The notes: generated from the sequence alone by a model not told the origin. Shown: positions 25,866 through 34,711, numbered from the stretch's first letter. The stretch: DNA of 64,000 nt from Mucilaginibacter sp. SG564 (GCF_013149275.1 NZ_JABGNA010000002.1:310001-374000); one strand, 5' to 3'. Numbers and translations are program-made.

Positions 25866-27005
25866 CTATCCTTTCAACATCAGCTCCGCTACCTCTTCCC
25901 CTACTAAACTCCCCATTGCCACGCCCATCCCATTGCAGCGAACAGCGCAATAGATATTGGGTTGTATTTGCTTGACTATCGGAGTAATTTGCTCACCAAA
26001 ACCCATGATGCCGCTCCACCAATAGTCAACTTCAACATCCTGGCCCGGTAATATTACTTCACGCAGGTAACAAATCAGTTTCTCTTTTACCGCATCGGTA
26101 TGTCCAAAATCCCAGGTTTTTTCAGCATTGTAGTCGAGGTTGCGGCCGCCGCCAAAGAGTATGCGGTTATCAATATTCCGGAAGTAGTAATAGCCTTCGT
26201 TAAAATGATAAGTGCCTTTCAGTTTTAAGCGGGGGACTGGTTTGGTAACCAACACTTGTCCCCTGCCCGGGATTACGTTGAGCTCGGGATATAGCTGACT
26301 GGCAAAAGCATTGGTAGCCAATATCACCCTGCCTGCTTTAAAGTTACCCTGCGAAGTACTGAGCCTTAAATGTTTATCATCCGGTTCAATAGCCGTTATT
26401 TCGCAATCGTTTAATACCAGCATACCTAAACTATATACCTTATATAATAGGGCGCGCATCATTTTGCCGGTATGCAATTGGCCTTCAAACGGATTATATA
26501 TCATGTGACTAACATTGCCGAAGCCGAAATCTGCAATTTTTTCATCAGCTACTGCATAAATGTCAGGCTTGCCGATGGCTTGCTGTAATAATTTATTGAG
26601 ATGACCGATTTTTTCTATACAGTTTTGAGCTATAGCTTTTTCATCACTCATAAAAAGCTCGTGTCCACCATACTGGTAATAATCCATTCCGGCATCGCCC
26701 AGGTTTTCCCTTAAGCGCTGTAAACCACTCCATTTATAGGCCACTAAACGCATGGCTTCTTCTTCTGAGGATTGATTGATGACAGAAATTTGCTCAGAAA
26801 CTGTACCAAAACAGGCAAAACCTGCGTTTTTAGTACTGGCGCCTGATGGTAAAAACCCACGCTCCAAAACCAGTACTTTTAAATTGGGTTGTTGCTTTTT
26901 CAGATGAAGCGCAGCGCTGAGGCCAACAAGACCACTGCCGATAATGACTACATCGGCCTGATCAATAAACGCAGTGCGCTCCCAGTATGAAAAAGACGGC
27001 TTCAT
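25866..27005 (-). CDS. FAD-dependent oxidoreductase (DAO family)
   Basis: This 379-aa flavoprotein has an N-terminal FAD-binding motif, VVIIGSGLVGLSAALHL near residues 19-35, followed by LERGFLPSGASTKNAGF, which is characteristic of the D-amino-acid oxidase/glycine oxidase/sarcosine oxidase superfamily. Further words are NAFAS and GRGQVLVT in the middle and YCAVRCNGMGVAMGS near the C-terminus. It probably oxidises an amine or amino acid in the cytoplasm. No pathway gene accompanies it. The closest description is a YurR/PuuB-like DAO oxidoreductase; the substrate cannot be decided. It is divergent from the zinc peptidase gene. Confidence 0.85.
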   Translation of the reverse strand: MKPSFSYWERTAFIDQADVVIIGSGLVGLSAALHLKKQQPNLKVLVLERGFLPSGASTKNAGFACFGTVSEQISVINQSSEEEAMRLVAYKWSGLQRLRENLGDAGMDYYQYGGHELFMSDEKAIAQNCIEKIGHLNKLLQQAIGKPDIYAVADEKIADFGFGNVSHMIYNPFEGQLHTGKMMRALLYKVYSLGMLVLNDCEITAIEPDDKHLRLSTSQGNFKAGRVILATNAFASQLYPELNVIPGRGQVLVTKPVPRLKLKGTYHFNEGYYYFRNIDNRILFGGGRNLDYNAEKTWDFGHTDAVKEKLICYLREVILPGQDVEVDYWWSGIMGFGEQITPIVKQIQPNIYCAVRCNGMGVAMGSLVGEEVAELMLKG

Positions 27006-27063
27006 TTTAAGTCAAAAGTAAAAATTGCGAAGCACTCTTGAACACCATAAACAATAAAACGTG

Positions 27064-27190
27064 AAAAATTCAAAATTCAAAAGTACTTACATACAAGAAA
27101 CTTAAATTTTGAATTCGCCGACTGGCTTAAACCGGAATAGTTTTTGAATAGAGAAATTGACGGGGATTTTGAATTTTAACTTTTGAATTA
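27064..27190. repeat. Inverted repeat of AATTCAAAAG units
   Basis: AAATTCAAAATTCAAAAGT at 27066-27084 is mirrored by TTTTGAATTTTAACTTTTGAATT at about 27167-27189, with another ATTTTGAATTC word at 27106-27116. The right arm ends 5 bp before the peptidase start codon. An AAGTCAAAAGT word at 27008 matches the unit found inside murF. Confidence 0.65.
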
Positions 27191-27194
27191 ACAA

Positions 27195-27923
27195 ATGAAT
27201 CACTTATCAATAATTATTGGATATATCGGCTACAATTCGGCCTGGTTCCTGATGATCGCAATCGCTCTGATAAGCTTTATAGTACAGTGGCGGTTCCGAA
27301 GTAAGTTTAAACAATACTCAGAGGTTGCGTTATTGTCCGGCCTTTCAGGTCAGGAGGTGGCCGTAAAAATGCTGCGTGCCCATGGCATATTTGACGTACA
27401 GGTAATATCTGTTGAAGGACAATTGACCGATCATTATAATCCCGAAACTAAAACGGTAAACTTAAGCCAGGATGTTTTTTACGGCCGAAGTATTGCCGCC
27501 GCTGCAGTAGCCGCGCACGAGTGCGGTCATGCGGTACAGCATGCACAGGCTTATGGGTGGTTAAGTTTCCGCTCGGCTATGGTGCCTGTTATTAACGTGG
27601 CATCAACCCTAACCCAGTGGACTTTATTTATAGGTATCATGCTATTATTCTTCGCCCAGAGCCCCTATGTCTTGGCTGTGGGTGTTGCCGCGTTGGCATT
27701 GGTTACCTTTTTTAGTTTTATAACTCTGCCCGTTGAATTTGACGCCAGCAGGCGGGCGTTGGCCTGGCTCGATAATAACTACAGCATCATGCAAACCGCA
27801 CAGGAACATGAGCAAGCCAAAGATGCCCTCTGGTGGGCTGCCATGACCTATGTAGTTGCCGCACTAAGTGCTCTGGCTACGCTGGTTTACTATGCTTCGT
27901 TTTTGTTTAATAGAAGAAATTGA
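27195..27923 (+). CDS. Membrane zinc metallopeptidase (Zn_peptidase_2/YugP family)
   Basis: This 242-aa protein has a membrane segment at about 13-32. The zinc-protease motif AAHECGHAVQHA gives His108, Glu109 and His112. Two or three C-terminal hydrophobic segments follow, about 135-175 and 205-235. The conserved LPVEFDASRRAL word is near 180-191. It matches the neutral zinc metallopeptidase family typified by Bacillus YugP, whose targets are unknown. It is a single gene followed by a terminator. Confidence 0.88.
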   Translation: MNHLSIIIGYIGYNSAWFLMIAIALISFIVQWRFRSKFKQYSEVALLSGLSGQEVAVKMLRAHGIFDVQVISVEGQLTDHYNPETKTVNLSQDVFYGRSIAAAAVAAHECGHAVQHAQAYGWLSFRSAMVPVINVASTLTQWTLFIGIMLLFFAQSPYVLAVGVAALALVTFFSFITLPVEFDASRRALAWLDNNYSIMQTAQEHEQAKDALWWAAMTYVVAALSALATLVYYASFLFNRRN

Positions 27924-27983
27924 GGAACGAGAGGCAATAATCAAGAAATAAGACTTCTGACCTGATCGTAACGAACAGGCCTT

Positions 27984-28017
27984 AAAAAAAACATGTCAGC
28001 AATGGCATGTTTTTTTT
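27984..28017. terminator. Bidirectional terminator
   Basis: A8 followed by ACATGTCA, a 4-nt loop, then TGGCATGT with T8. It sits between convergent genes for the zinc peptidase and the GMC oxidoreductase. Confidence 0.8.
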
Positions 28018-28032
28018 ATCGAGTTTTCCGAC

Positions 28033-29709
28033 TTACAAATTCCCCAACTTTAACTCTTCAACTGCAAAATGTGCAGCTCGTGCGGTAAAGGCCATGTAAG
28101 ATAAGGATGGGTTTACACAGGATGAGGATGCCATGAACGAGCCATCGGTAACAAATACATTTTTGGCATCCCAAACCTGGTTCCATTTATTAAGCACCGA
28201 TGTTTTGGGATCATTCCCCATACGCGCCGCACCCATTTCATGGATTGCACCTATGTTTTTCCGGGCGATAAAACCTTTCACATTCTTTAGTCCTGCTTTT
28301 TCAAACATCTCTACCGCGTCGGCTAGCGACTCTGCTTCCATTTTACGCTCATTTTCCTTCATTTCAATATCTACAGATAAAGTATTGAGTCCCCATTTAT
28401 CTTTAACCTCTTTATTAAGGCTGATCTTATTATCATGATAGGGCAGTACTTCGCCAAAGCTCGCCATTGACATGGCCCAGTTTCCGGGTTCAGTCAGCGC
28501 ATCCTTAAAATCGGCGCCTATGCTTAGCTCCGCGATTTCCCTGCTCCAGCCTTCGCGCCCAGCAGATCCCTGGAAACCAAAGCCCCGCAGGTAATCGCGT
28601 TTATCGCCAAACAGATTGCGATAACGTGGTATATATATGCCGTTGGCCCTGCGGCCAAAGTAGTATTTATCCTCATAGCCTTCCATAATACCGCTGGCAG
28701 CACCGGCTACGTGGTGATCCATCACGTTATGCCCCAGTTCGCCGCAGCTGCTGCCCAATCCGTCGGGCCATATATCCGTTGCCGAGTTCATCAATATCCA
28801 GGCGCTGTTAAAAGTGGAGGCGTTTAAAAAAATGATCTTTGCGGTATAGGTATAGGTTTTATTGTTTTCAGCATCCAGCACCTCTACACCTGTGGCCTTT
28901 TGGGTATCCTTATTATACAATACCCGGGTAACTATTGACCATGGGCGAACCGTAAGGTTACCAGTAGCCATTGCAGCGGGCAGTGTTGACGATTGTGTAC
29001 TGAAATATCCACCGAACGGACAGCCCAGCGCGCACTTATTGCGGTACTGGCAATTGGTTCGGCCGGGTAATGGTTGGGTAATATTAGCCGTACGCCCAAT
29101 GATCATATGCCGCTGACCATTGTATTGTTTTTTTATACGAACTGATACGTCCTTTTCCACACAATTCAACTCCATGGGGGGCTGAAACTGTCCATCGGGT
29201 AAATGCGGCAGGTTTTCGAGCGAACCGCTAATGCCGGCAAAACGCTCCACATGGTCATACCAGGGTGCAATATCTTTATAACGAACGGGCCAGTCGATAG
29301 CGATACCCTCTTTGGTATTGGCTTCGAAATCAAAGTCGCTCCAGCGGTAGCTCTGCCTGCCCCACATTAAGGAGCGGCCACCTACATGGTAACCCCTGCG
29401 CCAATTATAGGGCTTAACCTGCGTATATGGGCATTCCTGCTCGTTCACCCAATAATCCATATTGGCTTCATTAAGCCCGTGGGCCTGATTTTGCACCTGG
29501 TATTCCTTTATTTTTGCTTGCGGCGCCACATCGCGATGCGGCAGCTCCCAGGGAGCCTTGGTAGCATTGGTATAACCTTTTATATGTTCAATATTTTGTC
29601 CGCGCTCCAGCATCAATACCTTTAAACCCTGTTCGGTAAGCTCTTTTGCCGCCCATCCACCCGAAATTCCGGAACCTACAACAATGGCATCATAATGGTA
29701 ATTATCCAT
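28033..29709 (-). CDS. GMC-family oxidoreductase
   Basis: FAD-dependent alcohol or sugar dehydrogenase, 558 aa. The Rossmann motif VVGSGISGGWAAKEL is near residues 10-24 with LERG near 34. A cysteine-containing CQYRNKCALGCPFGG word is near 220-234. The C-terminal GMC domain has GAIHEMGAARMG near 487-498 and FVTDGSFMASSSCVNPS near 513-529. It is closest to gluconate 2-dehydrogenase flavin subunits. The usual small subunit-3 partner with a Tat signal is not adjacent, nor is a cytochrome, so electron acceptor and location are open. No signal peptide is seen. Confidence 0.88.
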   Translation of the reverse strand: MDNYHYDAIVVGSGISGGWAAKELTEQGLKVLMLERGQNIEHIKGYTNATKAPWELPHRDVAPQAKIKEYQVQNQAHGLNEANMDYWVNEQECPYTQVKPYNWRRGYHVGGRSLMWGRQSYRWSDFDFEANTKEGIAIDWPVRYKDIAPWYDHVERFAGISGSLENLPHLPDGQFQPPMELNCVEKDVSVRIKKQYNGQRHMIIGRTANITQPLPGRTNCQYRNKCALGCPFGGYFSTQSSTLPAAMATGNLTVRPWSIVTRVLYNKDTQKATGVEVLDAENNKTYTYTAKIIFLNASTFNSAWILMNSATDIWPDGLGSSCGELGHNVMDHHVAGAASGIMEGYEDKYYFGRRANGIYIPRYRNLFGDKRDYLRGFGFQGSAGREGWSREIAELSIGADFKDALTEPGNWAMSMASFGEVLPYHDNKISLNKEVKDKWGLNTLSVDIEMKENERKMEAESLADAVEMFEKAGLKNVKGFIARKNIGAIHEMGAARMGNDPKTSVLNKWNQVWDAKNVFVTDGSFMASSSCVNPSLSYMAFTARAAHFAVEELKLGNL

Positions 29710-29977
29710 AACGGTTTATCATATTATTGGTGATGTTACTTTGCCAGGCGCAAAGCATCTTTTGCTAAAATAAAAATACGCTTTGTATTTTTTATATGTT
29801 ATATATACAATTAAAAAAATAGCCTGCTTTAAAAACCGCAAGGGTCATTAGCCGCTCTGCCAGTCACGCCCATCTATCATATTTATTTGTTTTTCAGCAA
29901 CTTACAATTTCATGAAGCTTTGATGAAGAGCTATTTAAGTCGTGATAAATCTTAATGTAATATTCATGTTACCCCTA

Positions 29978-29985
29978 TAGGTTTG
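29978..29985 (+). promoter_or_regulatory. -7 element for the YXWGXW gene
   Basis: TAGGTTTG fits TAnnTTTG and lies 16 bp before the start codon. A proper -33 TTG is not evident. The rest of the 292-bp spacer (29710-30001) is AT-rich and shows no gene. Confidence 0.45.
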
Positions 29986-30001
29986 GTTAAAATTTATCGA
30001 C

Positions 30002-31033
30002 ATGAAAAAAAACATTAAAATATTCATACTGCTTCTGGCAACATCGTTAGTGGCAGTTAAAAGTCATGCACAGGTAAGCATTGGTGTATCAGTGAGGATA
30101 GCCCCGCCGGCACTACCGGTTTACGCACAACCCCCATGCCCTGTTGATGGCTATTTATGGACTCCCGGTTACTGGGCTTATGCCGACGATGGTGGCTATT
30201 ACTGGGTACCCGGTGTTTGGGTAGCTCCTCCCCGCGTGGGCTTCCTGTGGACCCCCGGCTATTGGGGATACGATGGTGGCGTGTATCTTTTTCACCAGGG
30301 TTACTGGGGCAGGCACATTGGCTTCTATGGCGGTGTAAACTATGGCTATGGTTATGGCGGTGCAGGCTATGTAGGCGGCAGATGGGCCGGTAATTCCTTC
30401 CAGTACAATACCGCTGTGGTTAATGTAAATAATACCGTGGTACACAATACCTACATCAACAAAACGGTTATCAATAATAACGTAACTGTAAACCGTACCA
30501 GTTTTAACGGCCCTGGCGGTGTAAATGCCCAGGCAAGGCCCGAAGAGCTGGCCGCAGCCCGCGAACAACACGTACAACCAACCAATGATCAGGTGAGCCA
30601 TCAGCAGGTGGCTGGTAAAGATCATAACCAGTTTGCGTCGGCCAATAATGGTCGCCCGGCTACAGCAGCCATGAATAAGGTGGATGGAAACCGATTTAAT
30701 ACCGAAGGTCGCCGAGCCCGGACCTCATCGCCCGACGGCACAAATAACATTGCCGACCGCAACAATCGCCCACAAGCCAACAACAATCCTGATAACCACA
30801 ATCCGGCCAACCAGGATAATGCTAATAAAAGCGCGTCACCGGCCAACCAGCCTGCAAGGACTCCGCACCAATGGCAAACAGGTAACAATCCTAATGCAGG
30901 TAATGCTCATCAACCGGCCCAACATCCACAGGCTAACAACATGGCCCGTGCACCAAGACAGCTGGTAAGACATCCCGCACCCGGAAGACCACATCCAGCT
31001 CCAAGGCCCGAAGGGCATGAAAGGCACAGATAA
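30002..31033 (+). CDS. YXWGXW repeat-containing exported protein
   Basis: Secreted or envelope protein of 343 aa. A signal peptide ends SHAQ near residue 24. Then come tandem aromatic repeats (GYLWTPGYWAY, YYWVPGVWV, GFLWTPGYWGY, YLFHQGYWG) within residues 50-105, the YXWGXW type. A Gly/Tyr-rich stretch and a Val/Asn-rich segment of NNTVVHNTYINKTVINN style follow. The tail from about 190 is low-complexity, rich in Asn, Gln, Pro and His. Such proteins are common in Bacteroidetes and Proteobacteria envelopes with no settled function. The gene is monocistronic, with a terminator behind it. Confidence 0.85.
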   Translation: MKKNIKIFILLLATSLVAVKSHAQVSIGVSVRIAPPALPVYAQPPCPVDGYLWTPGYWAYADDGGYYWVPGVWVAPPRVGFLWTPGYWGYDGGVYLFHQGYWGRHIGFYGGVNYGYGYGGAGYVGGRWAGNSFQYNTAVVNVNNTVVHNTYINKTVINNNVTVNRTSFNGPGGVNAQARPEELAAAREQHVQPTNDQVSHQQVAGKDHNQFASANNGRPATAAMNKVDGNRFNTEGRRARTSSPDGTNNIADRNNRPQANNNPDNHNPANQDNANKSASPANQPARTPHQWQTGNNPNAGNAHQPAQHPQANNMARAPRQLVRHPAPGRPHPAPRPEGHERHR

Positions 31034-31067
31034 TTTCTTTTCCCCAAATTTAATGTTATATATACGC

Positions 31068-31103
31068 AAAATCCCGGTTGATAAATCAAACCGGGATTTT
31101 TTA
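31068..31103 (+). terminator. Terminator of the YXWGXW gene
   Basis: Stem AAAATCCCGGTT/AACCGGGATTTT around a 9-nt loop, ending in T6. Confidence 0.85.
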
Positions 31104-31106
31104 TAT

Positions 31107-31138
31107 CTTGATTCTTGACTCTAATCTCTTGATTCTTT
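31107..31138. repeat. Short tract of CTTGATTCT units
   Basis: The tract reads CTTGATTCTTGACTCT followed by another CTTGATTCT. A related tract is at 37428-37460. It looks like a single arm of the same style of intergenic repeat, without an inverted partner here. Confidence 0.5.
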
Positions 31139-31141
31139 TCC

Positions 31142-31528
31142 CTAATTCATCCTGTATGGGGCGATCAGGTAAAATTCGGGGATTTGTACATTAAAAGAAG
31201 CATTATCCAACAAACGGTTCATTTGGTACTCGCCTTTCATGCTGCCCATATCGGTTTTAAGGTTACAGCCCGATACGTATTCGTGCGCATGCCCTGGTTC
31301 AATAACCGGTTGCTGGCCTACCACACCTTCGCCTTCCACTTCACGTTTCGCCCCGTTTGAATCAAAAATATACCAGTGCCTGCTGATCAGTTGGATAGCA
31401 TAGTTACTCATATTTTCGATATTCACCTTGTAGGCAAACATAAAATGGTCATTAGCCGGATTTGAATATTCGGGCTGATATACGGTCTCGATAGAAACCT
31501 TAACACCCTCAGTTATAGTAGTAACCAT
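31142..31528 (-). CDS. apaG: ApaG domain protein
   Basis: This 128-aa protein is a single ApaG domain with a fibronectin-type fold: VSIETVYQPEYSNP near residues 11-24, FAYKVNIENMS, QLISRHWYIFDSNG near 42-55, and VVGQQPVIEPG near 65-75. ApaG in enterobacteria is linked to Co2+/Mg2+ resistance and Ap4A metabolism, but its biochemical role is unsettled. It starts 46 bp upstream of the dusB stop and has its own -7 element, so it is probably transcribed separately. Confidence 0.92.
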   Translation of the reverse strand: MVTTITEGVKVSIETVYQPEYSNPANDHFMFAYKVNIENMSNYAIQLISRHWYIFDSNGAKREVEGEGVVGQQPVIEPGHAHEYVSGCNLKTDMGSMKGEYQMNRLLDNASFNVQIPEFYLIAPYRMN

Positions 31529-31550
31529 GTGAATTGTTTCTGTTTAGTTC

Positions 31551-31558
31551 CAAATATA
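31551..31558 (-). promoter_or_regulatory. -7 element for apaG
   Basis: TATATTTG on the minus strand matches TAnnTTTG and lies 22 bp before the apaG start codon. Confidence 0.45.
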
Positions 31559-31574
31559 AACATCTAAACAAATA

Positions 31575-32567
31575 TTACGCCATCTCAACAGTATATTTTT
31601 CGTCAATTTCTGCTAAAATTTCGTAGAGCTCTTCCAATGTACCGGCTGTTACCAGTTTCATACGATATTCTTTAAAGTTTTCGATGCCTTTAAAGTAGTT
31701 GGAATAGTGTCTGCGCATTTCAAAAACACCTGTTTTAGGGCCTTTCCATTCAATTGATTTTTGTAAATGGGTAGTACAGGCAGCAATACGCTCGGTGATG
31801 GTTGGCTTGTCCAGATGTTCGCCAGTGGCAAAAAAATGCTTCACCTCGCGGAATATCCAGGGATAACCAATCGCCGCACGGCCTATCATCATACCATCCA
31901 CGCCATACTCCAGGCGCCAGTTAGCGGCCTTTTCGGGCGAATCGATATCGCCATTGCCAAATATCGGAATTTGTATGCGGGGGTTTTTCTTAATATCGCG
32001 TATCAGCGACCAATCGGCCACGCCTTTATACATCTGTGCCCTGGTACGGCCATGAATGGTGAGGGCTTTTATCCCTACATCCTGCAGGCGCTCGGCAACT
32101 TCGTACACGTTTTTGGTATTATCGTCCCAACCCAGGCGCGTTTTTACGGTTACCGGCAAATGTGTAGCATTCACAACGGCTTTTGTCATGGCCACCATTT
32201 TGTCAATATCCTGTAATAAACTGGCCCCGGCACCGCGGCAGGCCACCTGTTTTACCGGGCAGCCATAATTGATGTCCATCAGATCGGGTTTGGCCAGCGT
32301 AGCTATCTCGGTGGCCTCGCGCATATGATCAATATCACTGCCAAATATCTGGATGCCTATGGGGCGCTCATATTCAAATATATCCAGTTTCTGGCGACTC
32401 TTGGCCGCGTCACGGATCAATCCTTCTGATGAGATAAACTCTGTATACATCATATCCGCGCCATTTTGCTTGCACACATAACGGAAGGGTGGATCACTCA
32501 CATCCTCCATCGGCGCCAGCAACAGCGGGAACTCACCTAAATCAATATTTCCTATTTGTACAGACAT
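31575..32567 (-). CDS. dusB: tRNA dihydrouridine synthase
   Basis: FMN enzyme that reduces uridines in the D-loop of tRNA, 330 aa. TIM-barrel motifs are clear: LLAPMEDVSDPPFR near residues 16-29, DINYGCPVKQVACRGAG near 97-113 with the catalytic cysteine, VKTRLGWDD near 140-148, HGRTRAQMYKG near 171-181 and GNGDI near 204. Assigned to the DusB class by overall resemblance; the exact uridine position is not shown. It is divergent from the CPBP protease gene with 39 bp between starts. Confidence 0.93.
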   Translation of the reverse strand: MSVQIGNIDLGEFPLLLAPMEDVSDPPFRYVCKQNGADMMYTEFISSEGLIRDAAKSRQKLDIFEYERPIGIQIFGSDIDHMREATEIATLAKPDLMDINYGCPVKQVACRGAGASLLQDIDKMVAMTKAVVNATHLPVTVKTRLGWDDNTKNVYEVAERLQDVGIKALTIHGRTRAQMYKGVADWSLIRDIKKNPRIQIPIFGNGDIDSPEKAANWRLEYGVDGMMIGRAAIGYPWIFREVKHFFATGEHLDKPTITERIAACTTHLQKSIEWKGPKTGVFEMRRHYSNYFKGIENFKEYRMKLVTAGTLEELYEILAEIDEKYTVEMA

Positions 32568-32583
32568 GCTTATCTTTAGCCTG

Positions 32584-32591
32584 CAAAAATA
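32584..32591 (-). promoter_or_regulatory. -7 element for dusB
   Basis: TATTTTTG on the minus strand fits TAnnTTTG, 16 bp upstream of the dusB start in the divergent spacer. Confidence 0.45.
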
Positions 32592-32606
32592 CGAATTTTA
32601 CAACAA

Positions 32607-33551
32607 ATGATAAAAGACCCCACTAAGGAAACACAAACCTATCAGACTGATATATATCCACTATTACAATTACTGATTATTTTCTTCTTCCTGATCTTTG
32701 TTCCCGGGATAGGTTATTTTGTAGCCAAAGGCATCACCACCCTGCTTTATGGAGCAAAAACCTGGGCCGATGTCGGCACTTTTAACATTGCAAACCCCAA
32801 TGTAAAAAACGGCCTGTGGATATTACAGATCGTGAGTACCACTATTCCATTATTTGTAATCCCTGTACTATTTGCCCGTTTTATTGTACGCGATACGCGA
32901 ACTTACTTAAAATCAACCTTTAATTTCCCACCGGTTTTATTGGTATTGGTATTCGCGATCATGCTGTTTTCATCACCGGTGATGGAGGTACTGGTTAATC
33001 TGAATCAAAAACTTACCCTGCCTGCTCCTCTTAAAGCCATTGAGGATTTGATGCGTACCATGGAGCAGCAGGCTCAGAAAGCTACCGATGCCATGCTGAG
33101 CATGAAAAACATTGGCGACCTGCTTTTTGCTATATTGACTGTTGGCTTATTAACCGCTATTGCCGAAGAATTTTTATTCAGGGGATGTATCCAAACCATC
33201 TTTGTTAAATGGACCGGCAATACCCACGCTGCTATCTGGATCACGGCCATAGCGTTCAGCGCCTTTCACATGGAGTTCTTTTCGTTTTTACCACGCGTAG
33301 CACTGGGCGTTTTCTTTGGCTATTTTGTAGCCTGGAGCGGCAGCGTGTGGACGGGCGTTTGGGCGCATTTTTTAAATAATGGTTCGGCAGTGCTAATCAC
33401 ATATCTGTATCAGCACAAACTTATCAAGCTCAATCCCGACGATCAGCACGTATTTAATTATGGCGCATATGTGTTTAGCTTGATAATTATTTTAATTTTG
33501 CTTTACATATACAGGAATATAGCGCTCAAAAGGCCCATGTTTGATTTTTAA
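32607..33551 (+). CDS. CPBP family intramembrane glutamic endopeptidase
   Basis: This 314-aa membrane protein has about eight hydrophobic segments. The ABI/CPBP motifs are present: AIAEEFLFRGCIQ near residues 185-197 (EExxxR), FSAFHMEFFSF near 217-227 with the conserved histidine, and HFLNN near 261-265. The family includes CAAX-processing and bacteriocin-immunity proteases. Its stop codon overlaps the next start by one base (TAATG), which implies translational coupling to the DUF2007 protein. Confidence 0.9.
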   Translation: MIKDPTKETQTYQTDIYPLLQLLIIFFFLIFVPGIGYFVAKGITTLLYGAKTWADVGTFNIANPNVKNGLWILQIVSTTIPLFVIPVLFARFIVRDTRTYLKSTFNFPPVLLVLVFAIMLFSSPVMEVLVNLNQKLTLPAPLKAIEDLMRTMEQQAQKATDAMLSMKNIGDLLFAILTVGLLTAIAEEFLFRGCIQTIFVKWTGNTHAAIWITAIAFSAFHMEFFSFLPRVALGVFFGYFVAWSGSVWTGVWAHFLNNGSAVLITYLYQHKLIKLNPDDQHVFNYGAYVFSLIIILILLYIYRNIALKRPMFDF

Positions 33552-33763
33552 TGGAAAAAGGCTGGATCAAAATTTTTACTTCGTCCAATTTTTATCAATC
33601 AGAAATTGTTAAACAGGTACTAACCGGCCATCATATTGATACGGTTTTGATCAACAAGCAAGATTCATCACACAAAGCCTTTGGCAATATAGAAGTATAC
33701 ATTCACCAGGAGGATTTTAGCAAAGCCATCGAGATCATGATTCTCAATCAAATTAATTTATGA
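33551..33763 (+). CDS. DUF2007 family protein (putative signal-transducing protein)
   Basis: Small cytoplasmic protein of 70 aa matching the DUF2007 pattern: FYQSEIVKQVLTGHHIDTVLI near residues 13-33 and GNIEVYIHQEDFSKAIEI near 43-60. The ferredoxin-like fold is known from the family; the function is not. Coupled to the CPBP protease by a TAATG overlap. The stop codon lies at the edge of the inverted repeat that fills the following spacer. Confidence 0.82.
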   Translation: MEKGWIKIFTSSNFYQSEIVKQVLTGHHIDTVLINKQDSSHKAFGNIEVYIHQEDFSKAIEIMILNQINL

Positions 33764-33888
33764 TTTTGGGAGTAAAGTTTTTGAGAGCAAGGATATTTAG
33801 ACCGATGGTTTTATAGAAGCAAAAGATGAATACAGAAAAGATAAAAAATACTTACTCCAAATATCCTTACTCTTTGCTCCAAAAATCA
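33761..33888. repeat. Inverted-repeat spacer of GGAGTAAAG/GAGCAAGGAT units
   Basis: The left arm (33761-33798) begins with the TGA stop codon of the upstream gene and reads TGATTTTGGGAGTAAAG, then GAGCAAGGATATTT. The right arm (33859-33888) is its inverted counterpart, AAATATCCTTACTC then TTTGCTCCAAAAATCA. They agree over about 30 nt with a small insertion and few mismatches. The cdsA start follows 22 bp later. Confidence 0.75.
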
Positions 33889-33910
33889 CTAATTCACTAA
33901 TTCAAAATTA

Positions 33911-34711
33911 ATGAAAGTACGCGCCATTACCGGCTTCTTTTTTGTTATCGTAATGCTGGGCTCCGTTTTCTTGGGCTCTTATGTATTCAGTGCATTTTAC
34001 CTGATACTTACTTCTTTTTGTTTGTTTGAATTTTACAAACTGGTACGCGAAGGGGGTTTTAAACCCAGTCGCGAAAGTGGGCTCATTAATGGTTTCTTGG
34101 TATTCCTGTTTTTCGCTGCCCAATACTATTTTCCTGAATGGAAACTTATCTTTTTATTGCCGGTAACCTTAAGTGCAATTTATATACAGGAGTTGTATAA
34201 AAAATCGCCTAACCCGTTTCCTAACTTGGGTTTTACTTTTTTGGGGATCCTTTTAGCGGTTGTGCCCTTTATATTTTTTCACGCCATGGCCTTTATAAGC
34301 GGAAGTTTCAACTTTCATATCCCCATGGGCTTTTTGATCATGTTGTGGAGCAATGATACCGGGGCTTATTTGGCTGGCCGCGCGTTTGGGCGAACCAAAC
34401 TGTTTGAGCGCCATTCGCCCAAGAAAACCTGGGAGGGATTTTTTGGTGGCGTGGTGATCAGCGCGGTAGCGGCACTGATTATGAGCCATTATTATGCAGA
34501 GCTTTCCTGGAAACAATGGGCAAGCATAGCTGTTTTAATATCCTGTTTCGGCACTCTGGGTGACCTGGTAGAATCCATGTTTAAACGGAGCATCAATGTG
34601 AAAGACAGTGGCGGGATATTACCTGGACACGGTGGTTTGCTTGATCGGTTCGATGGGCTTTTATTAGCCGCGCCAATTGTTTACGCGTACCTATACTTCA
34701 TTTCAAATTAG
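33911..34711 (+). CDS. cdsA: Phosphatidate cytidylyltransferase (CDP-diacylglycerol synthase)
   Basis: Inner-membrane enzyme making CDP-diacylglycerol from phosphatidate and CTP, 266 aa with about seven hydrophobic segments. The CdsA signature is near the C-terminus: SNDTGAYLAGRAFGRTKL near 146-163, SPKKTWEGFFGG near 168-179, and LPGHGGLLDRFDGLL near 237-251. It is followed, after a repeat-filled spacer, by phosphatidylserine decarboxylase, so the pair serves phosphatidylethanolamine synthesis; the phosphatidylserine synthase is not in the window. Confidence 0.94.
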   Translation: MKVRAITGFFFVIVMLGSVFLGSYVFSAFYLILTSFCLFEFYKLVREGGFKPSRESGLINGFLVFLFFAAQYYFPEWKLIFLLPVTLSAIYIQELYKKSPNPFPNLGFTFLGILLAVVPFIFFHAMAFISGSFNFHIPMGFLIMLWSNDTGAYLAGRAFGRTKLFERHSPKKTWEGFFGGVVISAVAALIMSHYYAELSWKQWASIAVLISCFGTLGDLVESMFKRSINVKDSGGILPGHGGLLDRFDGLLLAAPIVYAYLYFISN

